Notes under the pieces: generated by a model
Database searches by the model: none
What the model was told of the DNA's origin: nothing
Seen by the model: the letters and a program-made list of their open reading frames with translations, nothing else
Part shown: piece by piece, positions 51,815-60,767 of the stretch
Numbering within the stretch: the stretch's first letter is position 1
How the letters are laid out: every line of letters starts with the position of its first letter
Program-made: the position numbers and the translations under genes
Assembly: GCA_947500435.1 (NCBI GenBank)
Contig: CANMRV010000009.1
Span: 38,581 to 102,580, forward strand
DNA length: 64,000 nucleotides
Direction of reading: 5' to 3'
Origin: an uncultured Flavobacteriaceae bacterium
GTDB taxonomy: Bacteria; Bacteroidota; Bacteroidia; Flavobacteriales; Flavobacteriaceae

Positions 51815-53104
51815 ATGAAAAATTACCTCTTAGTACTGACTTTAATTGTAGCTTATTCTTGCGGTGAATCTCAACAAAAAACAGAGATGAGCCTAGAAGA
51901 CCGTGCCAAAATGATTCACGAAAAAGTGATTACAATTGACACGCATGATGATATCAATGTGAAGAATTTTACAGATAGTATTAACTATACCCAAAGATTA
52001 CATACACAGGTAAATCTTCCGAAGATGGAAGAAGGTGGTTTGGATGTGGCCTGGTTAATTGTTTATACTGGTCAAGATTCTTTAACTGATGCTGGATATG
52101 CAAAAGCAAAAGACAATGCCATTTCAAAATTTGATGCGATTCATAAGCTCTGCGAGGATATAGCCCCCGAGAAAATCGAGATAGCACTAACTTCTGCGGA
52201 TGTTAAGCGTATTGATGCAGCCGGAAAGAAAGTCGCTATGATTGGTGTAGAAAATGCTTACCCCATCGGAACCGATATGTCAAACTTTCAAAAGTACTAT
52301 GACCTTGGGGCTAGATATATCTCTTTGGCACATAATGGTCATAGCCAATTTTCCGATTCAAATACAGGAGAGGCGGATAGTGTTTGGTTACATAATGGTT
52401 TAAGTAAAATAGGCAAAGATGCTGTAAAAGAGATGAATAGGCTAGGAATAATGATTGATGTCTCTCATCCTTCAAAAGAAGCTTTTAATCAAATGATTGC
52501 GCTTTCAAAGGCTCCTCTTATTGCCTCTCACTCTTCAGCTAGAGCGCTTTGTAATCATAGCAGAAATCTTGATGATGACCAGTTGAAGATGTTGAAAGAA
52601 AATGGTGGTGTTGTACAGACTGTTGCTTTCAGTTCGTATTTAAATACGGAAAAGCATGAAGCGCGTGCTGAGAAAATTAAAGAAATTGAAAAAGTAGTTA
52701 TGGATTCTATGGGAATGGCGTCAATCTCACGAAAAGAGATAATGGCATTGCCCATAGATGAGCGTGACGCGTTTATTACCAAATATATGCAGGTAAGGGG
52801 TATCGTGAATGCAAAAGCAGAAACTATGACCGGTTTACCTCCAGCAGTCGATGTTGGTGATTTTGTGAATCATATCGATTACATGGTGGAATTGATTGGT
52901 ATTGACCATGTAGGCATTAGCTCGGACTTTGATGGCGGCGGCGGAATAGAAGGTTGGTCCGATGCTTCTGAAACTTTGAATGTGACATTAGAACTCGTAA
53001 AACGTGGATATACCGAAGATGAAATTGCACAACTTTGGGGAGGCAACCTGATGCGCGTCTTAGATAAAGTTCAAGCGGTAGCCGCAGAAATGCAAAAGAG
53101 TTAA
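51815..53104 (+). CDS. M19 family (membrane) dipeptidase, lipoprotein
   Basis: This is a 429-residue protein with ATG at 51815; an ATG 33 nt upstream would put extra residues before the signal. The lipobox ends in Cys16 (IVAYSC). The renal dipeptidase fold carries the metal motif TIDTHDDIN, the bridging Glu in AMIGVENAYPIG, His in DVSHPSKEAF and ASHSSARAL, and HVGISSDFDGGGG. It cleaves dipeptides, including those with D-amino acids, in the periplasm. Its stop overlaps the convergent DUF72 gene by 4 bp. Confidence 0.93.
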   Translation: MKNYLLVLTLIVAYSCGESQQKTEMSLEDRAKMIHEKVITIDTHDDINVKNFTDSINYTQRLHTQVNLPKMEEGGLDVAWLIVYTGQDSLTDAGYAKAKDNAISKFDAIHKLCEDIAPEKIEIALTSADVKRIDAAGKKVAMIGVENAYPIGTDMSNFQKYYDLGARYISLAHNGHSQFSDSNTGEADSVWLHNGLSKIGKDAVKEMNRLGIMIDVSHPSKEAFNQMIALSKAPLIASHSSARALCNHSRNLDDDQLKMLKENGGVVQTVAFSSYLNTEKHEARAEKIKEIEKVVMDSMGMASISRKEIMALPIDERDAFITKYMQVRGIVNAKAETMTGLPPAVDVGDFVNHIDYMVELIGIDHVGISSDFDGGGGIEGWSDASETLNVTLELVKRGYTEDEIAQLWGGNLMRVLDKVQAVAAEMQKS

Positions 53105-53997
53105 AACAAAGTAGGACCTGAATCGTGAAGCGTTTTAGGTATTTTGAGGTTGCATCCTAGTTTTTTGTTCAAATTCTCGATAAAGCGAACTGATAATAAT
53201 GGAGATTCCAATTCCATATTTTGGTGAACAAAAAAATGAATGTTTTTTAGGCCTTTGTCGGTCCAGTCGGCAAGTTTTTCTACCCAATCATCCAACCGGG
53301 TATAATCAGTAGGATGGTTTGCGCCTACATAACGTATGAATGCTTCATTATTGGTTAAACGCATGTGCATAATGTCTCGCCTTCCGGCGGTATCGACCAA
53401 AGTGTTTGATATGTTGTTTTCCTCCAATAGATGATATAGTTCTTGTGCTACTTTTTCGTCGTTAAACCAGTCAGTGTGACGAAACTCTATGGACAATTGA
53501 AATTCCTTTGGCCAATATTCCACAAAGCGCACTACTCTATCCCAATTTTTAGGACCAAAGTTTCCATGCATTTGTAGGAATATAGTTCCTAACTTATCTT
53601 TTAAGTTTGAAGTGACGTTAAGATACTCATCCAGAATAGGATAGGCTTGGTCATTTAAACGTCTTAAATGACTTACGTTTTGAACTATTTTAGGGAAGAA
53701 TTTAAAATCCTCAGGAGTTTTATCATACCACTTTTGATAGGTTTCCGCTGGGAATATCCTGTAAAAAGTAGCATTCAATTCAATACAGTTAAACTGAGTG
53801 GAATAGTAGGCCAATTCGTCTTTTGTACCTCTAGGATAGAATTGCTTTAGGTCTTGGCGATTCCATTTCGCGCATCCCACAAAAATACTGGGTAATCCAT
53901 CACCTTTTGTTTTAGCCAAGACCACCTCAGTATCCGGATGGTCTTTGGGCATAGTAAAATCAATAAGCTCAGGTTGTTCTACTTTTCCGAATTTCAT
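53101..53997 (-). CDS. DUF72 domain protein
   Basis: This is a 298-residue protein with ATG at 53997; a GTG 15 nt upstream is possible. It is a TIM-barrel-like protein with the DUF72 pattern: FVGCAKWNRQDLKQFYP, LNATFYRIFPAETYQKWYDKTPEDFKFFPK, a middle FQLSIEFRHTDWF and the end HFFVHQNMELESP. DUF72 proteins are widespread and may bind nucleic acid or act as nucleases or glycosidases, but no reaction is proven. It is cytosolic and monocistronic. Confidence 0.88.
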   Translation of the reverse strand: MKFGKVEQPELIDFTMPKDHPDTEVVLAKTKGDGLPSIFVGCAKWNRQDLKQFYPRGTKDELAYYSTQFNCIELNATFYRIFPAETYQKWYDKTPEDFKFFPKIVQNVSHLRRLNDQAYPILDEYLNVTSNLKDKLGTIFLQMHGNFGPKNWDRVVRFVEYWPKEFQLSIEFRHTDWFNDEKVAQELYHLLEENNISNTLVDTAGRRDIMHMRLTNNEAFIRYVGANHPTDYTRLDDWVEKLADWTDKGLKNIHFFVHQNMELESPLLSVRFIENLNKKLGCNLKIPKTLHDSGPTLF

Positions 53998-54148
53998 GCT
54001 TCCAATTTGCACTAAAAATACTCATTATCAAGACAGTATCAAACCCTTGTTCATAACCCCGTTAAAAACTAAAATTGGACTCCCAATACGTACACGACTT
54101 AATAGCTATCTTTAGGTATATAATCTCGATTATCGAGTAAAACCTGAC

Positions 54149-54559
54149 ATGATGAATGAAAGATCCCATAGTCTTAAGAAGATCCGCCCCCAAATTTCAT
54201 CCGCCAAGATTACTGAGAATATGAGTAATGAAGAGCGTTTTCAGAATCAAACCTTGCGTCCGATTATCAAGCTGCAGAATGATTTGTTCCTATTTGCTTT
54301 TCAAAACTACATCGGCAAACGTAAGAATGCTTTTTACGAATTAACTATTCAAAAACGTCTTGAATACATTGCCCACGCCATTCAAAAAGACCTAAAATTC
54401 CGCAACTCTTTAAAGGGAATGGTTATGGGGCAATTTACCATAGAGGAATACGATATATATATACATAACTCGTCTGCACTGAATAAGCGCATGATGAATA
54501 TGGTCATTAAACGAATTCAAGATCAAATTCAATTTTTTGAAAAAGTGGTTTTAATCTAA
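54149..54559 (+). CDS. Conserved hypothetical small protein
   Basis: This 136-residue, basic, helix-rich soluble protein starts MMNERSHSLKKIRPQIS and includes FQNQTLRPIIKLQNDLFLF, FQNYIGKRKNAFYEL and FRNSLKGMVMGQFT. The layout is typical of a small flavobacterial protein that some databases label glyoxalase, but I see no glyoxalase metal ligands. The function is unknown. Its end overlaps the convergent DUF2461 gene by 9 bp. Confidence 0.72.
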   Translation: MMNERSHSLKKIRPQISSAKITENMSNEERFQNQTLRPIIKLQNDLFLFAFQNYIGKRKNAFYELTIQKRLEYIAHAIQKDLKFRNSLKGMVMGQFTIEEYDIYIHNSSALNKRMMNMVIKRIQDQIQFFEKVVLI

Positions 54560-55234
54560 AAGAGATTCCCCGTTTAAATTAGTTGTCAGCACATCGCTCA
54601 TCAAATCAAAATAAGGTCGAATTGCTTTAAACGAGTTGCTGACTTCTTTTAGAAAACCGGGGGCTAAGACTTCTTTGTCTGTAAAGTTCCGTGTGAAAAT
54701 AAACTGCTTCTTTTTGATTAGGTCAATGTTTTCATGGGCTTTATCGAAACCTTTGGGTGCTGTTTTTACCTCGTCACCAACCAATTCTCCCCAAACACTT
54801 TTGAACTTTTTATTTCTAATAACTTCACGAAACTCAGAGGCATCTAATTCCAGTTCTTTGCGAATGCGGAACAAATCTTCCTTGTTGGGTTGCCAAAAGC
54901 CGGCAGCTATGAAACTAGCATTGTTGGGTTGAACATGTGTATAGTACCCACCTCTAAGCTTTGCCCCTGCTCTGGATAAAGAACTTGAAAAGTTGATTTT
55001 ATAAGGCGTCTTGTTCTTAGAAAAGCGGACATCCCTGTAAATTCTGAAAACCTTTACACGTTCAACCTCGTCGTGTATCTTCACTTCCTCTCCCAAATCA
55101 TTAAAAAAGGACTTCATTTCTGTCTCTAAAGATTTGAATTCTTTTTTGTTCCCTGTAAACCAATCTCGATTATTATTTTTTTCCAACTTCTTTAAAAAAG
55201 AAAAAACTGCGGGCGTAATTACCTTGTTTTGCAT
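54551..55234 (-). CDS. DUF2461 family protein
   Basis: This is a 227-residue protein with ATG at 55234 (MQNKVITPAVFSFLKKL). It matches DUF2461: FSFLKKLEKNNNRDWF at the start, then KVFRIYRDVRFSKNKTPYK, YYTHVQPNNASFIAAGFW, and a C-terminal helix near DLMSDVLTT. The role is unknown; it is cytosolic. An ATG at 55273 would add 13 residues but is less likely. Confidence 0.88.
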   Translation of the reverse strand: MQNKVITPAVFSFLKKLEKNNNRDWFTGNKKEFKSLETEMKSFFNDLGEEVKIHDEVERVKVFRIYRDVRFSKNKTPYKINFSSSLSRAGAKLRGGYYTHVQPNNASFIAAGFWQPNKEDLFRIRKELELDASEFREVIRNKKFKSVWGELVGDEVKTAPKGFDKAHENIDLIKKKQFIFTRNFTDKEVLAPGFLKEVSNSFKAIRPYFDLMSDVLTTNLNGESLLD

Positions 55235-55328
55235 GCGACTTAATTGGTATAAATTTGAGTTAAAGTTAACCATTTAAAAAAATCAATCTTGTAATATTGG
55301 TGATTATTGAAGATAACCTAGTACGTCT

Positions 55329-56123
55329 ATGGATAAAAAGTTAATAATTGAAAAAATACGAGAACACAAGAAGCAGCCTAATCTCAGATACGAGTTGAAA
55401 GAGCGCACGGAGGTATTTACGAACCTCTTGTTCTACACCTTATTTGATATTGAAACTCCAGTAGAAGCTAATCTAGACAAACTAGAAGCTGAATTTGACA
55501 CATTAGTTAATCTTGCCTGTTGGGATACCGAGAAACCCTGTAAGAAAGTTTGGGAAAACTATGTAGCAAAGTTACCTACTATTTTGGAACGTTTGAATTT
55601 GGACGCGGAAGCGACTGTAAACTGTGATCCGGCCTCCTTATCTATCGAGGAAGTTTATATGGCCTACCCTGGGTTTTACGCTATCGCCATTTATAGATTG
55701 GCACATGAGCTGTATCAAATTGGTTTTCCATTGGTTCCAAGATTAATGACCGAATATGCGCATAGACAAACCGGAGTAGATATTAACCCTGGAGCGGTTA
55801 TAGGGAATTCCTTTCATATTGATCACGGTACAGGCGTTGTCATTGGCGAGACAGCGATTATCAAAGACCATGTTAAAATATATCAGGGAGTTACTCTAGG
55901 CGGATTGTTCGTAGCGAAGAATCTTAAGAGGACGAAACGCCATCCAACCATTGAAGATAATGTTACCATTTATGCGAATGCTACCATTTTAGGAGGTGAA
56001 ACGGTTATCGGTGAGAATTCAGTAATTGGTGGAAATGCATGGTTAACAGATTCTGTTCCCGCTAATTCTACCGTTTTTCATACTCCAGAGATTAAAATCA
56101 AAACCCAAGTCAATGCCTCATAG
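55329..56123 (+). CDS. cysE: Serine O-acetyltransferase
   Basis: This 264-residue enzyme makes O-acetylserine from serine and acetyl-CoA, the first step of cysteine synthesis. The N-terminal ~130 residues are helical. The C-terminal left-handed beta-helix (about 165-255) shows hexapeptide repeats, with IDHGTGVVIGETA carrying the catalytic His and the loop LGGLFVAKNLKRTKRHP. It belongs to the EpsC-like branch. The gene overlaps the next, cysM, by 11 bp, so both are translated from one message. Confidence 0.94.
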   Translation: MDKKLIIEKIREHKKQPNLRYELKERTEVFTNLLFYTLFDIETPVEANLDKLEAEFDTLVNLACWDTEKPCKKVWENYVAKLPTILERLNLDAEATVNCDPASLSIEEVYMAYPGFYAIAIYRLAHELYQIGFPLVPRLMTEYAHRQTGVDINPGAVIGNSFHIDHGTGVVIGETAIIKDHVKIYQGVTLGGLFVAKNLKRTKRHPTIEDNVTIYANATILGGETVIGENSVIGGNAWLTDSVPANSTVFHTPEIKIKTQVNAS

Positions 56124-56991
56124 TTTGTTAGACTTAATTGGAAATACCCCTTTAGTGGAATCAAGGGTTTTGAACACCAATCCGAACGTAAAACTGCTTT
56201 TTAAGTTAGAAGGACATAATCCAGGAGGAAGTGTCAAAGATCGTGCTGCTTTCAATATGATTAAAAGTGGACTTGAGCGAGGGGATTTTGATAAGAACTC
56301 TAAATTAATCGAGGCAACAAGTGGTAATACGGGTATTGCACTTGCTATGATTGCCGGTATCTACGGATTAAACATAGAACTTGTGATGTCGGAAAACGCG
56401 ACCAAAGAGCGTATGCAGACGATGCGTGCTTATGGAGCTACGGTTACTTTGACACCCAATGGTATCGAAGGTGCGCGTGACTACGCGGAGAACAAAGTAA
56501 AAGAAGAAGGCTTCATAATGATGAACCAATTTGCCAACAATGATAATTGGAAGGCACATTACAAATCCACTGGGCCTGAAATCTGGAAAGATACTAAAGG
56601 CGAAATAACACATTTCGTTTCTTCTATGGGAACAACAGGAACCATAATGGGTACTTCAACCTATTTGAAAGAACAGTCCTCAGATGTGCAAATAGTCGGA
56701 GTACAACCCACAGATGGGTCCAGGATTCCGGGGATTCGCAAGTGGCCTCAGGAATACTTGCCTAAAATTTTTGATGCGAACAAAGTAGATCAGGTATTGG
56801 AGGTGAGTGAAACAGAAGCTCGTGATATGGCCCGAAGACTTGCAAAAGAGGAAGGTATTTTCTCAGGAATGAGTAGTGGCGGAGCTGCGACGGCGGCACT
56901 TCGCTTAGCGGAAACCTTAGACAGTGGTACTATAGTGTCTATTGTTTGTGACCGTGGAGATCGCTATTTATCCTCCGGCTTGTTTGATTAG
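56113..56991 (+). CDS. cysM: Cysteine synthase
   Basis: This 292-residue PLP enzyme joins O-acetylserine with sulphide (or thiosulfate in CysM) to make cysteine. The start MPHSLLDLIGNTPLVES is typical; PLP-binding Lys42 is in PGGSVKDRAAF, the phosphate loop in TSGNTG and the Ser-rich GMSSGGAAT motif near residue 255. It overlaps cysE by 11 bp. The protein is shorter than CysK (about 310) and fits the CysM type. The gene ends 3 bp from a convergent hydrolase gene. Confidence 0.93.
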   Translation: MPHSLLDLIGNTPLVESRVLNTNPNVKLLFKLEGHNPGGSVKDRAAFNMIKSGLERGDFDKNSKLIEATSGNTGIALAMIAGIYGLNIELVMSENATKERMQTMRAYGATVTLTPNGIEGARDYAENKVKEEGFIMMNQFANNDNWKAHYKSTGPEIWKDTKGEITHFVSSMGTTGTIMGTSTYLKEQSSDVQIVGVQPTDGSRIPGIRKWPQEYLPKIFDANKVDQVLEVSETEARDMARRLAKEEGIFSGMSSGGAATAALRLAETLDSGTIVSIVCDRGDRYLSSGLFD

Positions 56992-56994
56992 GCT

Positions 56995-57792
56995 TTAGTT
57001 CAAAGCTTCATTCATGCCATTTTTAAAGGCTTCATAATCTTGTAGATAATTATGTCCACCTCCTTCGATGGTATAGAATTTTTTTCCGTCACCGGGAATT
57101 GACTCATATAGTTTTTGCGCAAACTTATAGGGAATCACAGTATCGTCCGTTCCATGGAAAATGTAAATAGGACATTTTACTTCCTTCATATATTCTGTAG
57201 AAGGAAATCTGAATTCAGATAACCAAGATACAGGCAAAATAGGAAAGCGGTGGTTTCCTAAATCTACCGCGCTGGAAAAAGGGGATTCCAATATCAACCG
57301 ACAAGGATTGTTCTTTGCTGCCAATTGGGAAGCAATACCCGTTCCGAAAGAACGCCCGTACAATACTATTTTATTTTCATCGTATTGTTTCATTGCATAG
57401 TCATAAAAGAGTTGTGCATCTGCGTTCAATGCTTCTTCGCTTAATTCTCCGGTGCTTTTTCCATAAGTTCGATAATCCACTAAAATAGCATCATACCCTT
57501 TTCTGGTAAGTAAGTTGGCAACATGACCGAGATGTGAAATATTGCCAGAATTCCCATGAAAATATAAGGCAACTCCTTTTGAAGAATTATTTTGAATATG
57601 CACCGCATTGAGTTTAGCGCCATCATTTGTGGTTAAAAAGAACTCCTCAAAGGGTTGGCAGAAATCGTATTCATGCTGCATTGGCATTTTAGAGGGGAAA
57701 AATATCAGTCTTTCTTGAAAAAAGTAGGTCGAAACCACCAAGAACAGGTAAAGTACACCGAGTACAATACCGATTTTTTTTAATCTACGCAT
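56995..57792 (-). CDS. Membrane-anchored alpha/beta hydrolase, copy 2
   Basis: This 265-residue protein has an N-terminal membrane anchor (residues 7-24) and a hydrolase domain with the oxyanion region VALYFHGNSGNIS, the nucleophile elbow LYGRSFGTGIAS (Ser), the acid in FHGTDDTVIPYK and the His in GGGHNYL. It resembles the eukaryotic ABHD13/BEM46 group; possible activities are thioesterase or esterase. It follows its paralog at 57785-58654 with an 8-bp overlap, so the pair came from duplication and is co-transcribed. Confidence 0.88.
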   Translation of the reverse strand: MRRLKKIGIVLGVLYLFLVVSTYFFQERLIFFPSKMPMQHEYDFCQPFEEFFLTTNDGAKLNAVHIQNNSSKGVALYFHGNSGNISHLGHVANLLTRKGYDAILVDYRTYGKSTGELSEEALNADAQLFYDYAMKQYDENKIVLYGRSFGTGIASQLAAKNNPCRLILESPFSSAVDLGNHRFPILPVSWLSEFRFPSTEYMKEVKCPIYIFHGTDDTVIPYKFAQKLYESIPGDGKKFYTIEGGGHNYLQDYEAFKNGMNEALN

Positions 57793-58654
57793 TAGCTGTT
57801 TTAGAAGAGTGTTTTACATGAATACTTGAGCCTTCTAAGTTAATCTTTTTTGGTTTCGAGGTTATGATCTCATCAAGAACTTTATGATAGTATTCAAAGG
57901 TATTTAAGTTCTTATGGCCTCCGCCTATTATAGAATGTAAGGTGGTTAATTTAGGCTTTATCTTGGAAAGTTTTACGCTTGTTTTATAGGGAATTAATTT
58001 ATCATCAGTTCCATGAATGATGTGTATCGGGCATTGTACATATTTTAACCATTTGTATGTCGGCATCGGGAATTTGATGAGGATAGAAAGTGGCATAAAA
58101 GGCACATAACGTTTTGCGACCTTGCTCAAACTATAGTATGGAGCGTCTAAAATCAACATTCTTGGATTGTTCATCGAAGCTAATTTAGTAGCGAAACCAG
58201 AGCCCAGAGATCTACCATAGAGAATCACATACTTTTCATCAACATTCTCCTTTATTTTATTATAAACCACTTGAAGGTCACGCTTTACGGCCTTTTGGGT
58301 TCGGCGTCCTGTACTTTTTCCAAAACCCCTATAATCTACCATGATGACATCAAAGCCATGTCTGGTGAAATCCACGGCGAATTTGCCCCAGCCTTTCATA
58401 CTTTTTGAATTCCCCTTCAAATAAAAAACGACACCCTTGGGCTCTTTTGATTTGAAATGAAGTCCATTAATAGTAGCTCCATCACGGGTTTCAACATTAT
58501 ACTCCTCTATTTCTTGATTTTCATAATGAAATTGAAAATCCTTATCCAGTTTTTCAGGTTTGAACATCAAATAATCCTGCAAGAAATAAAGCAAGACACT
58601 TATTCCCACATAAATCCCCAAAACGAGTAAAACTATATAAAGCCAATAGGACAT
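57785..58654 (-). CDS. Membrane-anchored alpha/beta hydrolase, copy 1
   Basis: This is a 289-residue protein with ATG at 58654 (MSYWLYIVLLVLG); a TTG 27 nt upstream is less likely. It has one transmembrane anchor (4-23) and the same hydrolase plan as its neighbour: VVFYLKGNSKSMKGW, LYGRSLGSGFAT (Ser nucleophile), HGTDDKLIPYKT and GGGHKNL. The substrate is unknown, probably a lipid or acyl ester at the membrane. It forms a translationally coupled pair with the gene at 56995. Confidence 0.87.
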   Translation of the reverse strand: MSYWLYIVLLVLGIYVGISVLLYFLQDYLMFKPEKLDKDFQFHYENQEIEEYNVETRDGATINGLHFKSKEPKGVVFYLKGNSKSMKGWGKFAVDFTRHGFDVIMVDYRGFGKSTGRRTQKAVKRDLQVVYNKIKENVDEKYVILYGRSLGSGFATKLASMNNPRMLILDAPYYSLSKVAKRYVPFMPLSILIKFPMPTYKWLKYVQCPIHIIHGTDDKLIPYKTSVKLSKIKPKLTTLHSIIGGGHKNLNTFEYYHKVLDEIITSKPKKINLEGSSIHVKHSSKTANA

Positions 58655-58703
58655 CGAAGCTGGTTTAACAACAATGTACAAAAATTACCAATGCCATGTA
58701 AAG

Positions 58704-59489
58704 CTATGATTCAAAATGAAGTTCATTTAGCAGTAGTCCTGAGCCTGGTGCCACAAAGTTTAGTTGTATCGAAGTACCCAGTTTAAGGGACTCCTCAATA
58801 TCTGAAAAGTTAAGTTCTCCCCTACCTAACTGTATCAGGGCTCCCATCATCATCCGAATTTGATACCGCATAAATCCTTTCCCTTTTACATGTAAAGCAT
58901 ATGATGTTCTGGGAAAGAAGTTGGCTTGAAGTAATTCATTTGGTCGAATTTCACAATGGTCTACTGTTCTCACGGATTGTGTGTTTTCTTGAATACGCGC
59001 CGTATAGCTTGAAAAATCATGTTCCCCTTCAAATAATTTAGCTGCTTCCATCATCAGAGTAATATTCAATTCTTCGATGAGATTGGCTATAAAAGGAGCA
59101 GCAAAAGGATGGTTTTTTTCTCCATAGGAGAACAGATACACATACTCTTTTTCTTTGCTGTTTTGAATAATATTAAACTTTTCATTTGTTTCTAAAACAC
59201 TGATAATCCGTATATCTGGTGGGAGGTTCTTATTAAAAAGTATCTGAAATTCATTTAAATCAGAAATAGGTTCATCAATAAAAAGTTCGAATGCGGCATC
59301 CAAAGCGGATACTTTAGCATCGGTACGTCCAGCACCTAAAATCTTAAAATCACTATCGGAAATAATGAACTTCAATGTTTTTAAAAGCATTTGCTCTATG
59401 GTCTTCTGTCGGGGCTGTTTTTGCCAACCACTATAACGGAAGCCCAAATATTGCACCTTTATCAAATAGTAAAAACGTCTCCTTTGCAT
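58704..59489 (-). CDS. truA: tRNA pseudouridine synthase A
   Basis: This is a 261-residue protein with ATG at 59489 (MQRRRFYYLIKVQYLGFRYSG); a longer frame to 59594 adds 35 residues unlike any TruA. The catalytic Asp57 is in LGAGRTDAKVSALD. FEGEHDFSSYTA and GKGFMRYQIRMMMGALIQLGRGE are family motifs. It makes pseudouridine at positions 38-40 of tRNA anticodon arms. Bacteroidota have TruA of this length. Its neighbour upstream on the other strand is a small membrane protein. Confidence 0.93.
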   Translation of the reverse strand: MQRRRFYYLIKVQYLGFRYSGWQKQPRQKTIEQMLLKTLKFIISDSDFKILGAGRTDAKVSALDAAFELFIDEPISDLNEFQILFNKNLPPDIRIISVLETNEKFNIIQNSKEKEYVYLFSYGEKNHPFAAPFIANLIEELNITLMMEAAKLFEGEHDFSSYTARIQENTQSVRTVDHCEIRPNELLQANFFPRTSYALHVKGKGFMRYQIRMMMGALIQLGRGELNFSDIEESLKLGTSIQLNFVAPGSGLLLNELHFES

Positions 59490-59600
59490 TCTACGAATTA
59501 TATAGTTTCTATCATTCTTATCAAAGCTAGATATAAATTCACTTCGAAAGCAAGCCATTTTTTTGTACTTTGAAGGAATAATTAACCAAACCAATTCATT

Positions 59601-60038
59601 ATGACTTCAAATGTAAAAATGAAACCACCTGTATGGTTTTGGATTGTAAGTGTATTAGCATTAATTTGGAACCTTGCCGGAGTAGGCGCTTACTTAGGTC
59701 AAGCATATATGCCTGCTGAAAACCTTCAGGCTATGCCTGAAGCACACCAACAACTATTGGAGGCTCAACCTGCTTGGTATACTGCTGCTTTTGCAATTGC
59801 AGTATTTGCAGGAGCTCTAGGCTGTATATTTTTAATCTTAAGGAAAAAATGGGCCACTCAAGTTCTGATAGTTTCCTTGTTGGGAATTCTAGCACAACAG
59901 ACCTATGTATTTTTCTTTAGCAATACTTTTGAAGTTATGGGTAATAATGCTATGATTATGCCTTTAATAATAGTTATTGTTGGCTTTTTACTGGTCTTTT
60001 TTGCAAAGGCCGCCACTGATAAAGCTTGGTTGAATTAG
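59601..60038 (+). CDS. Small four-TM membrane protein
   Basis: This 145-residue protein has four transmembrane segments (about 11-30, 61-81, 86-106 and 115-135) and short loops. The first loop carries GAYLGQAYMPAENLQAMPEAH. Proteins of this plan are common in Flavobacteriia and marine bacteria without proven role. It is a single gene. Confidence 0.75.
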   Translation: MTSNVKMKPPVWFWIVSVLALIWNLAGVGAYLGQAYMPAENLQAMPEAHQQLLEAQPAWYTAAFAIAVFAGALGCIFLILRKKWATQVLIVSLLGILAQQTYVFFFSNTFEVMGNNAMIMPLIIVIVGFLLVFFAKAATDKAWLN

Positions 60039-60200
60039 TTGTGACGGTTTAAATTTAAACTGGAATTGATGATTTCGCAACACATTTTGGTCAATAGCCA
60101 ACATTCATTGCGCTTCGTCGAATTTTTTAAATAAAACAAAGTCAAGGCACGTTCTTTACAACCAAAACAGATTCGATTAAGCCCAAAACCGCCCCCTATT

Positions 60201-60680
60201 ATGAGGTTTATTTTAAAAATATTTACTTTAAAGCGAACACTTATATTGTCCGCTTTAGTTCTAGGAATACTAATACTATTTAGCTTTTATGGCCCATATA
60301 CTAGTAAATTCTACCTTTTTAAGCCTGCGAATTATATCTTTCCGATTTTAAGCGTAGGTCATTTTATCTTCTTATATGTACTATGGTTTAAAGTAAAGGA
60401 GGATGAAATGACAGATCCTCAAATGCGAAATTTAGAATATGTGCTTTATGGAATATTCTTAGTATACGTTTATAAAGCTTGTGAAAGCATTTATATATTA
60501 TCAACTTATTGGGATTACGGAAATCACGTATTACCGGGTACATTCTTGCCATTAGGCGTTTTAGTTACGGTCTTATATTTTCTCCTTATTGGCTTAAGTT
60601 TGCTAGTTTTCAAATATCGAAAGAATCGCGTTGGAGAATATAAATTCGATGATATGAATCATATAGATTCTTGGGAATAA
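60201..60680 (+). CDS. Small four-TM membrane protein
   Basis: This 159-residue protein has about four transmembrane segments (9-30, 40-60, 75-96 and 113-135) and a charged C-terminal tail (KYRKNRVGEYKFDDMNHIDSWE). No family is recognised. A strong terminator follows at 60703-60736. Confidence 0.75.
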   Translation: MRFILKIFTLKRTLILSALVLGILILFSFYGPYTSKFYLFKPANYIFPILSVGHFIFLYVLWFKVKEDEMTDPQMRNLEYVLYGIFLVYVYKACESIYILSTYWDYGNHVLPGTFLPLGVLVTVLYFLLIGLSLLVFKYRKNRVGEYKFDDMNHIDSWE

Positions 60681-60702
60681 ATATTTTAGTTACAGTCAAA
60701 AC

Positions 60703-60736
60703 AAAATGCCCTGCGAACTTCTTCGCAGGGCATTTT
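60703..60736 (+). terminator. Bidirectional intrinsic terminator
   Basis: A perfect 15-bp stem (60703-60717 with 60722-60736) with loop CTTC lies between the convergent genes at 60201-60680 and 60768-62663. It has A/T-rich flanks on both sides. Confidence 0.9.
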
Positions 60737-60767
60737 CATATAAACAAAACAAACAACAACTTAAACC

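Noticed and set aside
60047..60060. 14-bp palindrome GTTTAAATTTAAAC
   Set aside because: It is composed of A and T runs only, in AT-rich DNA. Chance is likely and it has no neighbour that would use it as operator.
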